Shown here: positions 35,093-44,128 of the stretch, one piece after another | Numbering within the stretch: the first letter of the stretch is position 1 | Layout: each line of letters opens with the position of its first letter | Source of the DNA: an uncultured Dokdonia sp. | GTDB taxonomy: Bacteria; Bacteroidota; Bacteroidia; Flavobacteriales; Flavobacteriaceae | Assembly: GCA_947503305.1 (NCBI GenBank) | Contig: CANNDF010000003.1 | Span: forward strand, 575,952-639,951 | Reading direction: 5' to 3' | Length of the DNA: 64,000 bases | Notes under the pieces: generated by a model | Told to the model about the DNA's origin: nothing | What the model saw: only the letters and a program-made list of their open reading frames with translations | Database searches by the model: none | Position numbers and translations under genes: made by a program

Positions 35093-36931
35093 TTACCTAA
35101 GAATACTAAATACAATTTTAGAAGAATGAAAGACAGTATGTGTCTCTTTTTTAAAATCTACTTCTTTGGCCTCAAAGATATTATCTACATAACTTTGGGG
35201 ATTTAAGTCAATTAATGGAAACCATGTACTCTGTATTTGAATCTGGATTTTATGTCCTTTTTTGAACGTATGCAATACATCCTGAAGTTTTACAAAAACC
35301 TCTTCTTTCTTTCCTGGCACAAAAGGTTGCGGACGTTCCATACTCCTTCTAAAACGACCACGCATTACCTCACTACGTACCATCTGATGATACCCTGCCA
35401 TTTGTACTCCCTCTTCTGTTTCTTCAGTATTAGGAACATCATCTGGATATACATCAATCACTTTTACAATCCAGTCGGCAGCAGTACCAGTAGTAGCGAC
35501 CTCTAGTTTTGCAATAATTTCTCCAGCTAAGGTAAGCTCATCATCTAATACAGGGGTTTCATAAACAAGGACATCATCTCTTTTTGCAGCAAAACGTTGA
35601 TCATCGGTCATGTATTTACGGGGTGTAAATACCATTTTCTTCCCTTCTGCATAGGGAACTGGATTTGCTGGATCACTTACAAAAGTTTCTCCTCCATTTT
35701 TTGTAGATGGACTTCCAGAAAGTTTATTATTTGTATCTAAATAGAAGGTAGCATCCATCATCGTTTTTGGAGGCCATGTATCAAAAGATTTCCATTCTTT
35801 AGTTCCTGAATCAAAAATATGAGCTTCTGGTAGTCCAGCGTCCTTACCTCCCATTCCTTTCAGGAAATGATTAAAAAACTTTGTTTCTAATTCTTTTTGA
35901 AAATAATCCGAAATATCATCTCCAAAATATACATTACCTACTGCTTGCCTTTTCTTTGTACGAGCCCAATCGCCATGACTCCATGGACCAAAAACGACAG
36001 TATTATAGTTATCACTTCGCTTTTCAATATTCTTATAGGTTTCCCATGGTCCGTAAAGATCTTCTGCGTCATACAATCCTCCTACGGTCATTACAGCTGG
36101 TTCTATATTTTCTAAATGTTGTATAATACCTCTGGATTTCCAAAAACTATCATAGTTAGGATGTTCTTTAAGCTGTGTCCAAAACTCATTAGTTTCATCA
36201 TAATACGTATCCAAATTTGATAGCGGCCCTGTTTTAAGGAAAAAGTCATATTGATCATCGCTATCTAATTTTGGAAATGTATACCATGCCTCTTTAGTAG
36301 GTCCTTCTTTTTGATATCCAAACACTGCCGTAGCTCTCCAATAACTTAGTAAATATGCACCATTATGATGAAAATCATCAAAAAAGAAATCTCCTATACA
36401 AGCTTGAGGAGATGCTGCTTTTAATGCAGGATGGCCACTCAACAAGGAGTACGTAGCATAAAAGCCTGGATATGAAATCCCCCATGTTCCTACATTCCCA
36501 TTATTATTTGCTACATTTTTAACCAACCAATCTATGGTATCATAGGTATCACTAGCTTCATCTACTTCCCCTACCGTTTTATTAGGAATATAGGCACGCA
36601 TATTATCATATTTACCTTCACTCATCCATCGCCCTCTAACATCTTGGTATACGATAATGTATCCATCTTCCATCATGTACTTATTAGGGCCTATTTTAGA
36701 CCTAAATTGATCTTCCCCATACGGTCGACAACTATAAGGAGTACGTTGCATGACTATAGGGTATTTTTTGGATGTATCTTTAGGAGCATATATTGTGGTA
36801 TGTAACTTTATACCATCTCGCATTTCAATAGCTACTTCCTGTTTTGTATAGTACTTACTGACATCATAGGTTTCTTGAGTATACGCTTTCGCGAAAGCAA
36901 AAAACAGTACTACCAATAGTATTTTTTTCAT
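35093..36931 (-). CDS. CocE/NonD family hydrolase (X-prolyl dipeptidyl-peptidase-like, S15)
   Basis: 612 residues with a signal peptide (1-19). S15-type alpha/beta hydrolase domain with the nucleophile in GTWGISYPGF, acid in GGLYDAED and base in FGPWSHGDW; a C-terminal jelly-roll domain (from about 390, e.g. PVLDDELTLAGEIIAKLEV) completes the CocE/glutaryl-acylase architecture. It would be a periplasmic peptidase or ester/amide hydrolase. Oddity: the hydrophobic end of the signal peptide (AFAKA) is encoded by a copy of the dispersed palindrome at 36885-36898. dsbD starts its stop 4 bp upstream, so the pair with dsbD and tilS is one operon. Confidence 0.88.
   Translation of the reverse strand: MKKILLVVLFFAFAKAYTQETYDVSKYYTKQEVAIEMRDGIKLHTTIYAPKDTSKKYPIVMQRTPYSCRPYGEDQFRSKIGPNKYMMEDGYIIVYQDVRGRWMSEGKYDNMRAYIPNKTVGEVDEASDTYDTIDWLVKNVANNNGNVGTWGISYPGFYATYSLLSGHPALKAASPQACIGDFFFDDFHHNGAYLLSYWRATAVFGYQKEGPTKEAWYTFPKLDSDDQYDFFLKTGPLSNLDTYYDETNEFWTQLKEHPNYDSFWKSRGIIQHLENIEPAVMTVGGLYDAEDLYGPWETYKNIEKRSDNYNTVVFGPWSHGDWARTKKRQAVGNVYFGDDISDYFQKELETKFFNHFLKGMGGKDAGLPEAHIFDSGTKEWKSFDTWPPKTMMDATFYLDTNNKLSGSPSTKNGGETFVSDPANPVPYAEGKKMVFTPRKYMTDDQRFAAKRDDVLVYETPVLDDELTLAGEIIAKLEVATTGTAADWIVKVIDVYPDDVPNTEETEEGVQMAGYHQMVRSEVMRGRFRRSMERPQPFVPGKKEEVFVKLQDVLHTFKKGHKIQIQIQSTWFPLIDLNPQSYVDNIFEAKEVDFKKETHTVFHSSKIVFSILR
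36885..36898. repeat. GCTTTCGCGAAAGC palindrome in a signal-peptide region
   Basis: 14-bp perfect core, with TAC on one side only. In frame it supplies AFAK of the CocE-type signal peptide. Confidence 0.8.
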
Positions 36932-36935
36932 AGAA

Positions 36936-38933
36936 TTAATTATTATTAAATCGTGTTATTCCTTCTTTAAGCCATGCCTCATACTCTTCAATATCTGGTG
37001 TATATCCTACAGGAGTATTTAAGTTGGATTCATCATGATCCATAAGGACATAATAAGGTTGGGCATTTACTTGATAACGTTTGATCTGGAAATCACTCCA
37101 TTTATTGCCGATAGTTTTTATTCGTTTTCCTGTAGTTTCACTAATATGCTGTCCCGATTTTGGAAGTTCTTTTTTTGAATCTGCATATAAAGAAATAAGG
37201 ACAATATCATTTTTAAGGAGGTTCAAAATTTTTGGATCTGACCAAACACGCTCTTCCATGCGTCTACAGTTGATACATGCATATCCTGTAAAATCTATAA
37301 GCACAGGTTTATTTTGCTCTTTTGCATAAGCTAGTCCTGCTTCATAATCTGTAAATGCCAAAATATCATGAGGTCCTAATTCTGAGTAATCGGGAATCAT
37401 CGCTTCATCAGAAGCCAATCCCCCTTTTGTAGACCCTACACCATAAGGCGACTCACTATAATTCATAGGAGGAGGAAATCCACTTATAAGTTTTAAAGGA
37501 GCCCCCCAAAGGCCCGGAATCATATAAATCACAAACGATAAACTTACTAATCCTAATAACAATCTTCCTACTGAGATATGTTGTATTTCAGAATCATGAG
37601 GAAGCTTGAGTTTACCAAACAGGTATAATGTAAGACCTATCAATACTGCAATTATAATTGCTATAAAAACTTCTCTTTCCAATATATGTGCTTGTAAGAC
37701 TAAATCTGCATTTGAAAGAAATTTAAACGCCAAACCTAGTTCTAAAAAACCTAGTACTACTTTTACAGAATTTAACCATCCACCAGATTTAGGTAATGAA
37801 TTCATCCAACCTGGGAACATTGCAAACAATGCAAACGGAATTGCAATAGCCGATGAAAAACCTAACATTCCAATTGCAGGAGCTAGGCCACCTTTAGATG
37901 CTGCTTGTACTAATGTCGTACCTACTATAGGTCCTGTACAGCTAAAAGAAACTATAGCCAGTGCAAGTGCCATAAAAAAGATCCCTATAATACCTCCTCG
38001 ATCTGCCTGACGATCTACTTTATTTGCCCAAGAGTTGGGCAACACAATTTCAAACGCTCCTAGAAAAGATATTGCAAATATGACTAAGAGTATAAAGAAT
38101 ATTAGATTGAAAGCAACACTCGTGGACAATGCATTTAAAGCATCTGCTCCAAAAACTGCAGTTACAGCTAGTCCTAAAACAACATAAATAAGAATAATAG
38201 AAATTCCATATATAAGTGCATTACGTACACCCGCTGATTTCGTCTTACTTTGCTTTGTAAAAAAACCAACCGTCATAGGAATCATTGGAAATACACATGG
38301 TGTAAATAAGGCAGCAAGTCCTCCTAAAAAGGACAGAAAAAATATAGACCACAGTCCCTTAGGAATTTCATCTCCAGAAATAGGAGTTGCTTTTTTACTT
38401 TTTGTTACTCCTTTATAGGATTCAAAATCTTTATACGCTTCAAAGACGGTAACTTTCTCTCTTGCAAAGTCATGAATCACATAAAATTCTTGTGTTATAC
38501 ATACCTCTTTACACACCTGGTAGTTAATAATTGATTTTACCAATGAGGTATTTATGTCCTTAAGAATTACTTGTTGGGACAATCGACCAGTATCTTTCCA
38601 GAATACCTCATCAACTTCAAAAATATCGCTATATGCTCTATGCGTAGGGCTTTCAACAGCTTTGCCTTTTGGAGTATAGGTAGCGCCATTTTCTGGTAAA
38701 AATTCAAATTGAAAAGGAATTGGACCTCCTTCAGGTGTAAACTGACTATAAATATGCCAGTCTTTTTCTATCACAGCATCATAATGGAGTATATATGCTG
38801 TATCTGATACCTTTTCTATAGCTCCAGACCATTTTACAGGGTCGTATTTTTGTCCACCACCAAAAGCCTGTCCAAAGACCGTTGATGTCATTACTATGAA
38901 TAGTACAACTATATTAAGCGTCTTACGCATCAT
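36936..38933 (-). CDS. dsbD: Thiol:disulfide interchange protein, DsbD family
   Basis: 665 residues. Signal peptide (1-21), an N-terminal periplasmic DsbD-alpha-like domain (about 25-160), a central membrane domain of about eight helices with the redox cysteines in ALFTPCVFPMIP and VSFSCTGPIVG, and a C-terminal thioredoxin-like domain with CINC (DFTGYACINCRRMEERVW). It carries electrons from cytosolic thioredoxin to periplasmic disulfide-reducing proteins. The start overlaps the tilS stop by 11 bp; the CocE-type gene follows 4 bp after its stop. The plain name 'cytochrome c biogenesis protein' is also used for this family. Confidence 0.92.
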   Translation of the reverse strand: MMRKTLNIVVLFIVMTSTVFGQAFGGGQKYDPVKWSGAIEKVSDTAYILHYDAVIEKDWHIYSQFTPEGGPIPFQFEFLPENGATYTPKGKAVESPTHRAYSDIFEVDEVFWKDTGRLSQQVILKDINTSLVKSIINYQVCKEVCITQEFYVIHDFAREKVTVFEAYKDFESYKGVTKSKKATPISGDEIPKGLWSIFFLSFLGGLAALFTPCVFPMIPMTVGFFTKQSKTKSAGVRNALIYGISIILIYVVLGLAVTAVFGADALNALSTSVAFNLIFFILLVIFAISFLGAFEIVLPNSWANKVDRQADRGGIIGIFFMALALAIVSFSCTGPIVGTTLVQAASKGGLAPAIGMLGFSSAIAIPFALFAMFPGWMNSLPKSGGWLNSVKVVLGFLELGLAFKFLSNADLVLQAHILEREVFIAIIIAVLIGLTLYLFGKLKLPHDSEIQHISVGRLLLGLVSLSFVIYMIPGLWGAPLKLISGFPPPMNYSESPYGVGSTKGGLASDEAMIPDYSELGPHDILAFTDYEAGLAYAKEQNKPVLIDFTGYACINCRRMEERVWSDPKILNLLKNDIVLISLYADSKKELPKSGQHISETTGKRIKTIGNKWSDFQIKRYQVNAQPYYVLMDHDESNLNTPVGYTPDIEEYEAWLKEGITRFNNN

Positions 38934-40269
38934 ATGTGTATGTTATTTTTATAATATTTTTTGTGTCTTTATTTGCATAAAAACGACGATCTGCACGATG
39001 TAAAATTATCCAAACAATAGCATCTCCACTACATAGAAGCCATGCATTTTCTTTGGCAACCAAAGATAGCTTTTCATCCTTAAAAAACTTACTCAATTTC
39101 TTTTTCCCTTTCATTCCTGTAGGATAAAAAAAATCTCCTTCTTTCCAATGCCTGATAGTCAATGGAAAAGTAAGGGCTGATCTATCAATATATATTTCAT
39201 TTGCAGCCTTTACAGGCAGTATTTCAGGCACCTCATCAAAAAATAAAGAACCATAAACATCTTTGTGAGAAGTCCCTCCTTCTGGAAGGATAAAAGAAGT
39301 CGTATTAATTTCAGATTCTTTACGATGTTTATATAGCTGTAGGGTATCACGATCTTTTAATAAGCGATGAGTATTGGAAAACACCTGTTTCCCAGATTGT
39401 GCATCTAGTAAGTGATAGACATCTTCCCAAGATGTAAATCCATATTCTTTAAGTAATTCATACAAAACTGCTTTGGGATCAGAATGTTCTTTTAGTAAAG
39501 AAACTCCTATACACATGGCACTCTCTCCAACAATACTATTAAGTGGGTAGGTATATTTTGCCTTAAGTTCTTTTCTATAAACAGACAACAATCTATCTGT
39601 CTGTTGAAGGTGTTTTTGAGTAACTTCAAAACGATCTAATATATCTGGACGTATCTGTTCTAGTTCTGGAAGCACATGATGGCGTATGGCATTACGGAGG
39701 TACACATCAGAAGCATTGCTACTATCTTCTCTCCATGTAATATCTGATTGGATTGCAAAATCATGAATTTGCTTTCGCGAAAAAGGTAATAGTGGTCTTA
39801 TAATTTTACCCGATATCTGAGATATTCCAGTGAGCCCCTCTATTCCTGTACCCCTACTTAAATTGATAAAAAAGGTTTCTAGATTATCGTTTGCATGATG
39901 TGCAGTTGCTATATAATCAAACTCTTCGATAACAGAAAGTTCTTCAAACCAACCATACCGAAGTTCCCGAGCAGCCATTTGAGTAGAGCACTTGTTTTTT
40001 TTCGCGTAAGCGTATGTATCAAAATCTTTAGAATAAAAAGGAAGGTCTAGTTTTACAGCCGTTTTTTTTACAAAAAGAGCATCTGCATCACTTTCAGCAT
40101 CGCGTAGTTTAAAATTACAATGAGCTACACTAACATCTATGCCTAAAGAAACAAAAAGTTGTAACAATACCATACTGTCTAATCCCCCACTTACAGTCAC
40201 CAAAACTTTATGGCCCTCTATAAAAGGAAATACATCTCCTATATGTAATTGAAACGCTTTAAGGAGCAT
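38923..40269 (-). CDS. tilS: tRNA(Ile)-lysidine synthetase
   Basis: 448 residues. The N-terminal PP-loop ATPase domain has VTVSGGLDSMVLLQL (about 24-38) and the family motif ATAHHANDNLETFFINLSRG; the C-terminal TilS domain ends with KGKKKLSKFFKDEKL. It converts C34 of the minor tRNA(Ile) anticodon to lysidine so AUA is read as isoleucine, an essential step. The coding sequence contains one partial (39771) and one degenerate (about 40000-40014, TTTCGCGTAAGCGTA) copy of the dispersed palindrome. First gene of the tilS-dsbD-CocE operon. Confidence 0.94.
   Translation of the reverse strand: MLLKAFQLHIGDVFPFIEGHKVLVTVSGGLDSMVLLQLFVSLGIDVSVAHCNFKLRDAESDADALFVKKTAVKLDLPFYSKDFDTYAYAKKNKCSTQMAARELRYGWFEELSVIEEFDYIATAHHANDNLETFFINLSRGTGIEGLTGISQISGKIIRPLLPFSRKQIHDFAIQSDITWREDSSNASDVYLRNAIRHHVLPELEQIRPDILDRFEVTQKHLQQTDRLLSVYRKELKAKYTYPLNSIVGESAMCIGVSLLKEHSDPKAVLYELLKEYGFTSWEDVYHLLDAQSGKQVFSNTHRLLKDRDTLQLYKHRKESEINTTSFILPEGGTSHKDVYGSLFFDEVPEILPVKAANEIYIDRSALTFPLTIRHWKEGDFFYPTGMKGKKKLSKFFKDEKLSLVAKENAWLLCSGDAIVWIILHRADRRFYANKDTKNIIKITYTYDA
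39771..39783. repeat. Partial palindrome copies within tilS
   Basis: GCTTTCGCGAAAA (right arm eroded). A second eroded copy, TTTCGCGTAAGCGTA, lies about 230 bp away at 40000-40014; both are in coding sequence. Confidence 0.6.
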
Positions 40270-40279
40270 ATCGTTTTTA

Positions 40280-40462
40280 TTACACTCTGCCTTTTAAAGC
40301 ATTAAACACCCATGCAATTGCAAAAAAACCAATTCCAACAGCTGCAAATCCCCACCCAGCAACATCATCATACCTAAAAGCTCCTAAAGCAATTAATGAA
40401 AGACCTACAACAATCATAATAAAAGTAGCCCAAGCGAGTACTGTATTTTTATTCATTCCCAT
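40280..40462 (-). CDS. Small two-helix membrane protein, CAL67264-like
   Basis: 60 residues with two hydrophobic helices (about 8-28 and 35-54) and a short loop RYDDVAGWG. The sequence looks like a very conserved flavobacterial small membrane protein that I know as the CAL67264 family (function unknown). It lies 10 bp upstream of tilS on the same strand, so it may be the first gene of that operon. ATG at 40462; a second Met two codons in is possible. Confidence 0.7.
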   Translation of the reverse strand: MGMNKNTVLAWATFIMIVVGLSLIALGAFRYDDVAGWGFAAVGIGFFAIAWVFNALKGRV

Positions 40463-40682
40463 ATTTTAATATTTATCTGTTAAGTACTACTATGAATAGT
40501 AGGGTTAACCGAGGGTGTATTACAAATATCGACTAAATTTGATAAATCGAACAAAGAGAAACTATAAGGTTTTCGTAAATTCGAAGATTATTACATAGAA
40601 TGTCATATTCAAATTAATAGCATCTTTGACTATGACGATACAGAATATATTATCCTAAACTATAGATAGCATTCCTTAACAT

Positions 40683-42311
40683 ATGGACCTCAAATTCAAT
40701 AAAAACGAAGACCACAATAAATTATTACTTTCTGATCTGAAACGCAGGTTAGCTCACATAAAGCTAGGTGGCGGACAGAAACGAATTGACAAACATCACG
40801 CTAAAGGAAAGCTTACTGCTCGTGAACGTATCGATTATCTTGTAGATGACCCTAAAAAATGTATTGAAATAGGTGCCTTTGCAGGGGAAGGTATGTACAA
40901 AGAACACGGAGGATGCCCAAGCGGTGGAGTTGTAATAAAAATGGGATATATCTCAAAAAAGCAATGCCTTATAGTAGCAAATGATGCCACTGTAAAAGCA
41001 GGTGCTTGGTTTCCAATTACAGGAAAGAAAAATTTACGTGCCCAGGAAATTGCTATTGAAAACAGACTACCCATTATCTATCTGGTTGATAGCGCAGGTG
41101 TTTATCTACCGATGCAAGACGAAATTTTCCCAGACAAAGAACATTTTGGGCGCATATTTAGAAACAATGCTATTATGAGTAGTATGGGAATTACTCAAAT
41201 CTCTGCCGTTATGGGGAGTTGTGTTGCTGGTGGTGCTTATTTACCTATTATGAGTGATGAAGCCCTTATTGTAAATAAAACAGGAAGTATATTTCTAGCA
41301 GGTAGTTACTTAGTAAAAGCGGCTATAGGAGAAAGTATTGATAATGAAACGCTGGGAGGTGCTACTACGCATTGTGAAATAAGTGGTGTTACAGACTATA
41401 AAGCTGCAGATGATAAAGATGCGCTAGATACCATAAAAAAATTAATGGATAAGATCGGAGATTATACCAAGGCAGGATATAATAGATCTGAATCTATTGC
41501 TCCTAAAGAAAATACAAAAGATATTTTTGGAATTCTTCCCGCTTCTCGAGCAGATCAATATGATATGCGAGAGATTATAAAACGTCTTGTAGATGGATCA
41601 GAATTTGATGAGTACAAAGAAGGGTATGGACAAAGTATTCTGACGGGTTATGCACGAATAGATGGCTGGGCTGTAGGAATTGTTGCCAATCAACGTAAGC
41701 TAGTAAAAACAAAAAAAGGGGAAATGCAGTTTGGGGGAGTGATTTATTCTGATAGTGCCGATAAAGCAACTCGCTTTATTTCCAATTGTAATCAAAAAAA
41801 AATCCCATTAGTTTTCCTGCAAGATGTAACAGGATTCATGGTAGGTAGTAAAAGTGAGCACGGAGGCATTATTAAAGATGGTGCAAAAATGGTCAATGCT
41901 GTATCAAATAGTGTTGTCCCAAAATTTACAATAGTTATAGGAAATTCCTATGGAGCTGGTAACTATGCAATGTGTGGCAAAGCTTATGACCCTAGACTCA
42001 TTGTAGCATGGCCAAGTGCTGAACTCGCAGTTATGAGTGGTAATTCTGCAGCTAAAGTACTCTTACAAATAGAAACTGCATCTCTCAAAAAGCAAGGTAA
42101 AGAAATAACTCCTGAGGTAGAAAAAGAACTCTACGATAAAATTAAGGCTCGTTATGATGAGCAAATTTCTCCATATTATGCTGCTTCTCGAATATGGACA
42201 GATGCTGTAATTGACCCATTAGATACTCGAAAATGGATTTCTATGGGAATCGAAGCTGCAGATCATGCACCAATAGAAAAACCGTTTAATCTTGGTGTAA
42301 TACAAGTCTAA
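40683..42311 (+). CDS. Acyl-CoA carboxylase beta subunit (methylcrotonyl-CoA carboxylase type)
   Basis: 542 residues, biotin-dependent carboxyltransferase with both crotonase-like halves. N-terminal half: LVDSAGVYLPMQDEIFPDKE and VMGSCVAGGAYLPIMSDEAL; C-terminal half: DVTGFMVGSKSEHGGIIKDG and IGNSYGAGNYAMCG. The LVDSAG-LP-QDE-FPD-EHFGRIF-N block is more like methylcrotonyl-CoA carboxylase beta (leucine degradation) than propionyl-CoA carboxylase, but substrate should not be considered proved. The biotin-carrying alpha subunit is not adjacent. Monocistronic, ATG at 40683. Confidence 0.85.
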   Translation: MDLKFNKNEDHNKLLLSDLKRRLAHIKLGGGQKRIDKHHAKGKLTARERIDYLVDDPKKCIEIGAFAGEGMYKEHGGCPSGGVVIKMGYISKKQCLIVANDATVKAGAWFPITGKKNLRAQEIAIENRLPIIYLVDSAGVYLPMQDEIFPDKEHFGRIFRNNAIMSSMGITQISAVMGSCVAGGAYLPIMSDEALIVNKTGSIFLAGSYLVKAAIGESIDNETLGGATTHCEISGVTDYKAADDKDALDTIKKLMDKIGDYTKAGYNRSESIAPKENTKDIFGILPASRADQYDMREIIKRLVDGSEFDEYKEGYGQSILTGYARIDGWAVGIVANQRKLVKTKKGEMQFGGVIYSDSADKATRFISNCNQKKIPLVFLQDVTGFMVGSKSEHGGIIKDGAKMVNAVSNSVVPKFTIVIGNSYGAGNYAMCGKAYDPRLIVAWPSAELAVMSGNSAAKVLLQIETASLKKQGKEITPEVEKELYDKIKARYDEQISPYYAASRIWTDAVIDPLDTRKWISMGIEAADHAPIEKPFNLGVIQV

Positions 42312-42423
42312 AATATAGTCATCACTATTGGATATGTCATCTAATCGACTTCTCTAAATAAATATAATAAAACCCTATAAATCTAGTTTTATTTTTCAAA
42401 TGGTTTATATACATTAGCAGGGT

Positions 42424-44124
42424 ATGGTCAAGGGGAATATTCCGGTTTTATTAATTTGCTTATTTACAGCTTTCTTAGGATATAGTCAAGAAGATACACT
42501 TGACAGTTATTTTAAAAATCCGCTTGATATACCATTGGTCATGGCTGGAACTTTTGGAGAACTTCGAAGTAATCATTTCCATAGTGGACTAGATATAAAA
42601 ACACAAAGACAGGTAGGTCTTAAAGTATATGCCTCTGCATCTGGAACTATAAGTCGTATTAAAATATCACATTATGGATACGGGAAAGCGCTCTACGTGC
42701 AACATCCTAATGGCTATACTACAGTATATGCGCATCTAAAAAAGTTTAGTCCAGAAATTGAAGCATATATTAAAGCCAAACAGTATCAAAAAGAGAGTTT
42801 TGAAATAGAAGTCTTTCCACTTTCAGGAGAATTAACAGTAACCCAAGGAGATGTAATAGCCTATAGCGGAAATACGGGGAGTAGTGGTGGTCCACACCTG
42901 CATTTTGAAATACGTGATAAAAATGCGCGACCTATGAATCCATTCTTATTTGGTTTGAGCACAAAAGATACGCGTAAACCTATTATATCCAAATTGATAG
43001 CATATCCACTTGATGAAAACTCAGTCATAAATCAATCCTCAAATCCATTAGAGCTTAGACTTACACAATTACAAAATGGAACTTATACTACAGAGAAGAT
43101 AAATGCAAAAGGGCGTATCGGTATTGGAATTAGTACGATTGATCAACAGGATCTTGCAAACAATAAAAATGGAATCTATGAAATTAATACTACACTAAAT
43201 GGGGAAGTAAATTTTGGGTTGCAAATGGATAAATTTTCTTTTGCTGAAACTCGCTACCTCAATAGAATGATTGATTATTCATATTTTATGAAATATAAAA
43301 ATAGAGTTCAAAAACTATTTGTTGAAAAAAATAATCCATTAAGTATTTATAAAAATATAGTTGATAATGGAGAATTATGGATAGAAGATAGCTTATCATA
43401 TCAATATAATATCTCAGTAAAAGATTATGTAGGTAATGAAAGTAAAATTGTTATGCATATAACAGGAGCTAATGATAGTATTACAAAACCTAAAACCATT
43501 CAACCTACAAATCATTATGTGTATGCCGATCAAAATTATAGCTTTTCTGAGGGGAAATTTGATGTATACATTCCTAAAGGAGCCCTCTATGACGATACGT
43601 TTTTAGATTTAAAAACTGATGGCGATATCCTTACCTTTCATCATAAAGAACTCCCACTTCATAAAAAAGCATCTATAAGTTATGATGTATCAAACTATGA
43701 TATAAAAGATAGAGAAAAATTATACTTAGGAATACTTAATTACAAGAACGAGGTCTATTATTCAAATACTAAAATTGAAAATAATAAACTATCTATCTCT
43801 ACTAGAAAACTAGGCACATATAGTATAGGACTTGATAAAAAACCTCCTGTAATTACTCCAAAAAACATTGTTAAAGGTCGCTGGATGTCTAAATATAGAT
43901 ATCTTAAATTTGAAATAAATGATAGTCAAAGTGGCATAAAAGGGTATCGTGCTACTGTGAATGGCAAATTCATTCTCATGGAGTATGATTATAAAACAAA
44001 GTCGTTAATACACGATTTCAATGATAATATCGTTACAGATACGGAAAACAACTTAAAATTAATCGTCACGGATAATGTAGGAAATAGTACTACATTTGAA
44101 ACAACATTTTTTAGAAAAAAATAA
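42424..44124 (+). CDS. M23 family metallopeptidase (LytM-like)
   Basis: 566 residues with a signal peptide (1-21). The N-terminal third is an M23 endopeptidase domain (about 38-175) with zinc motif HFHSGLD (H53, D57) and GGPHLHFEIRD; the rest is a long extension with bacterial Ig-like/beta-sandwich features and no named family. M23 enzymes cut peptidoglycan peptide bridges; with an intact zinc site this one should be active in the periplasm. The TonB receptor gene starts 4 bp after its stop, so the pair is co-transcribed, a consistent arrangement in flavobacteria. Confidence 0.9.
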   Translation: MVKGNIPVLLICLFTAFLGYSQEDTLDSYFKNPLDIPLVMAGTFGELRSNHFHSGLDIKTQRQVGLKVYASASGTISRIKISHYGYGKALYVQHPNGYTTVYAHLKKFSPEIEAYIKAKQYQKESFEIEVFPLSGELTVTQGDVIAYSGNTGSSGGPHLHFEIRDKNARPMNPFLFGLSTKDTRKPIISKLIAYPLDENSVINQSSNPLELRLTQLQNGTYTTEKINAKGRIGIGISTIDQQDLANNKNGIYEINTTLNGEVNFGLQMDKFSFAETRYLNRMIDYSYFMKYKNRVQKLFVEKNNPLSIYKNIVDNGELWIEDSLSYQYNISVKDYVGNESKIVMHITGANDSITKPKTIQPTNHYVYADQNYSFSEGKFDVYIPKGALYDDTFLDLKTDGDILTFHHKELPLHKKASISYDVSNYDIKDREKLYLGILNYKNEVYYSNTKIENNKLSISTRKLGTYSIGLDKKPPVITPKNIVKGRWMSKYRYLKFEINDSQSGIKGYRATVNGKFILMEYDYKTKSLIHDFNDNIVTDTENNLKLIVTDNVGNSTTFETTFFRKK

Positions 44125-44128
44125 TCTC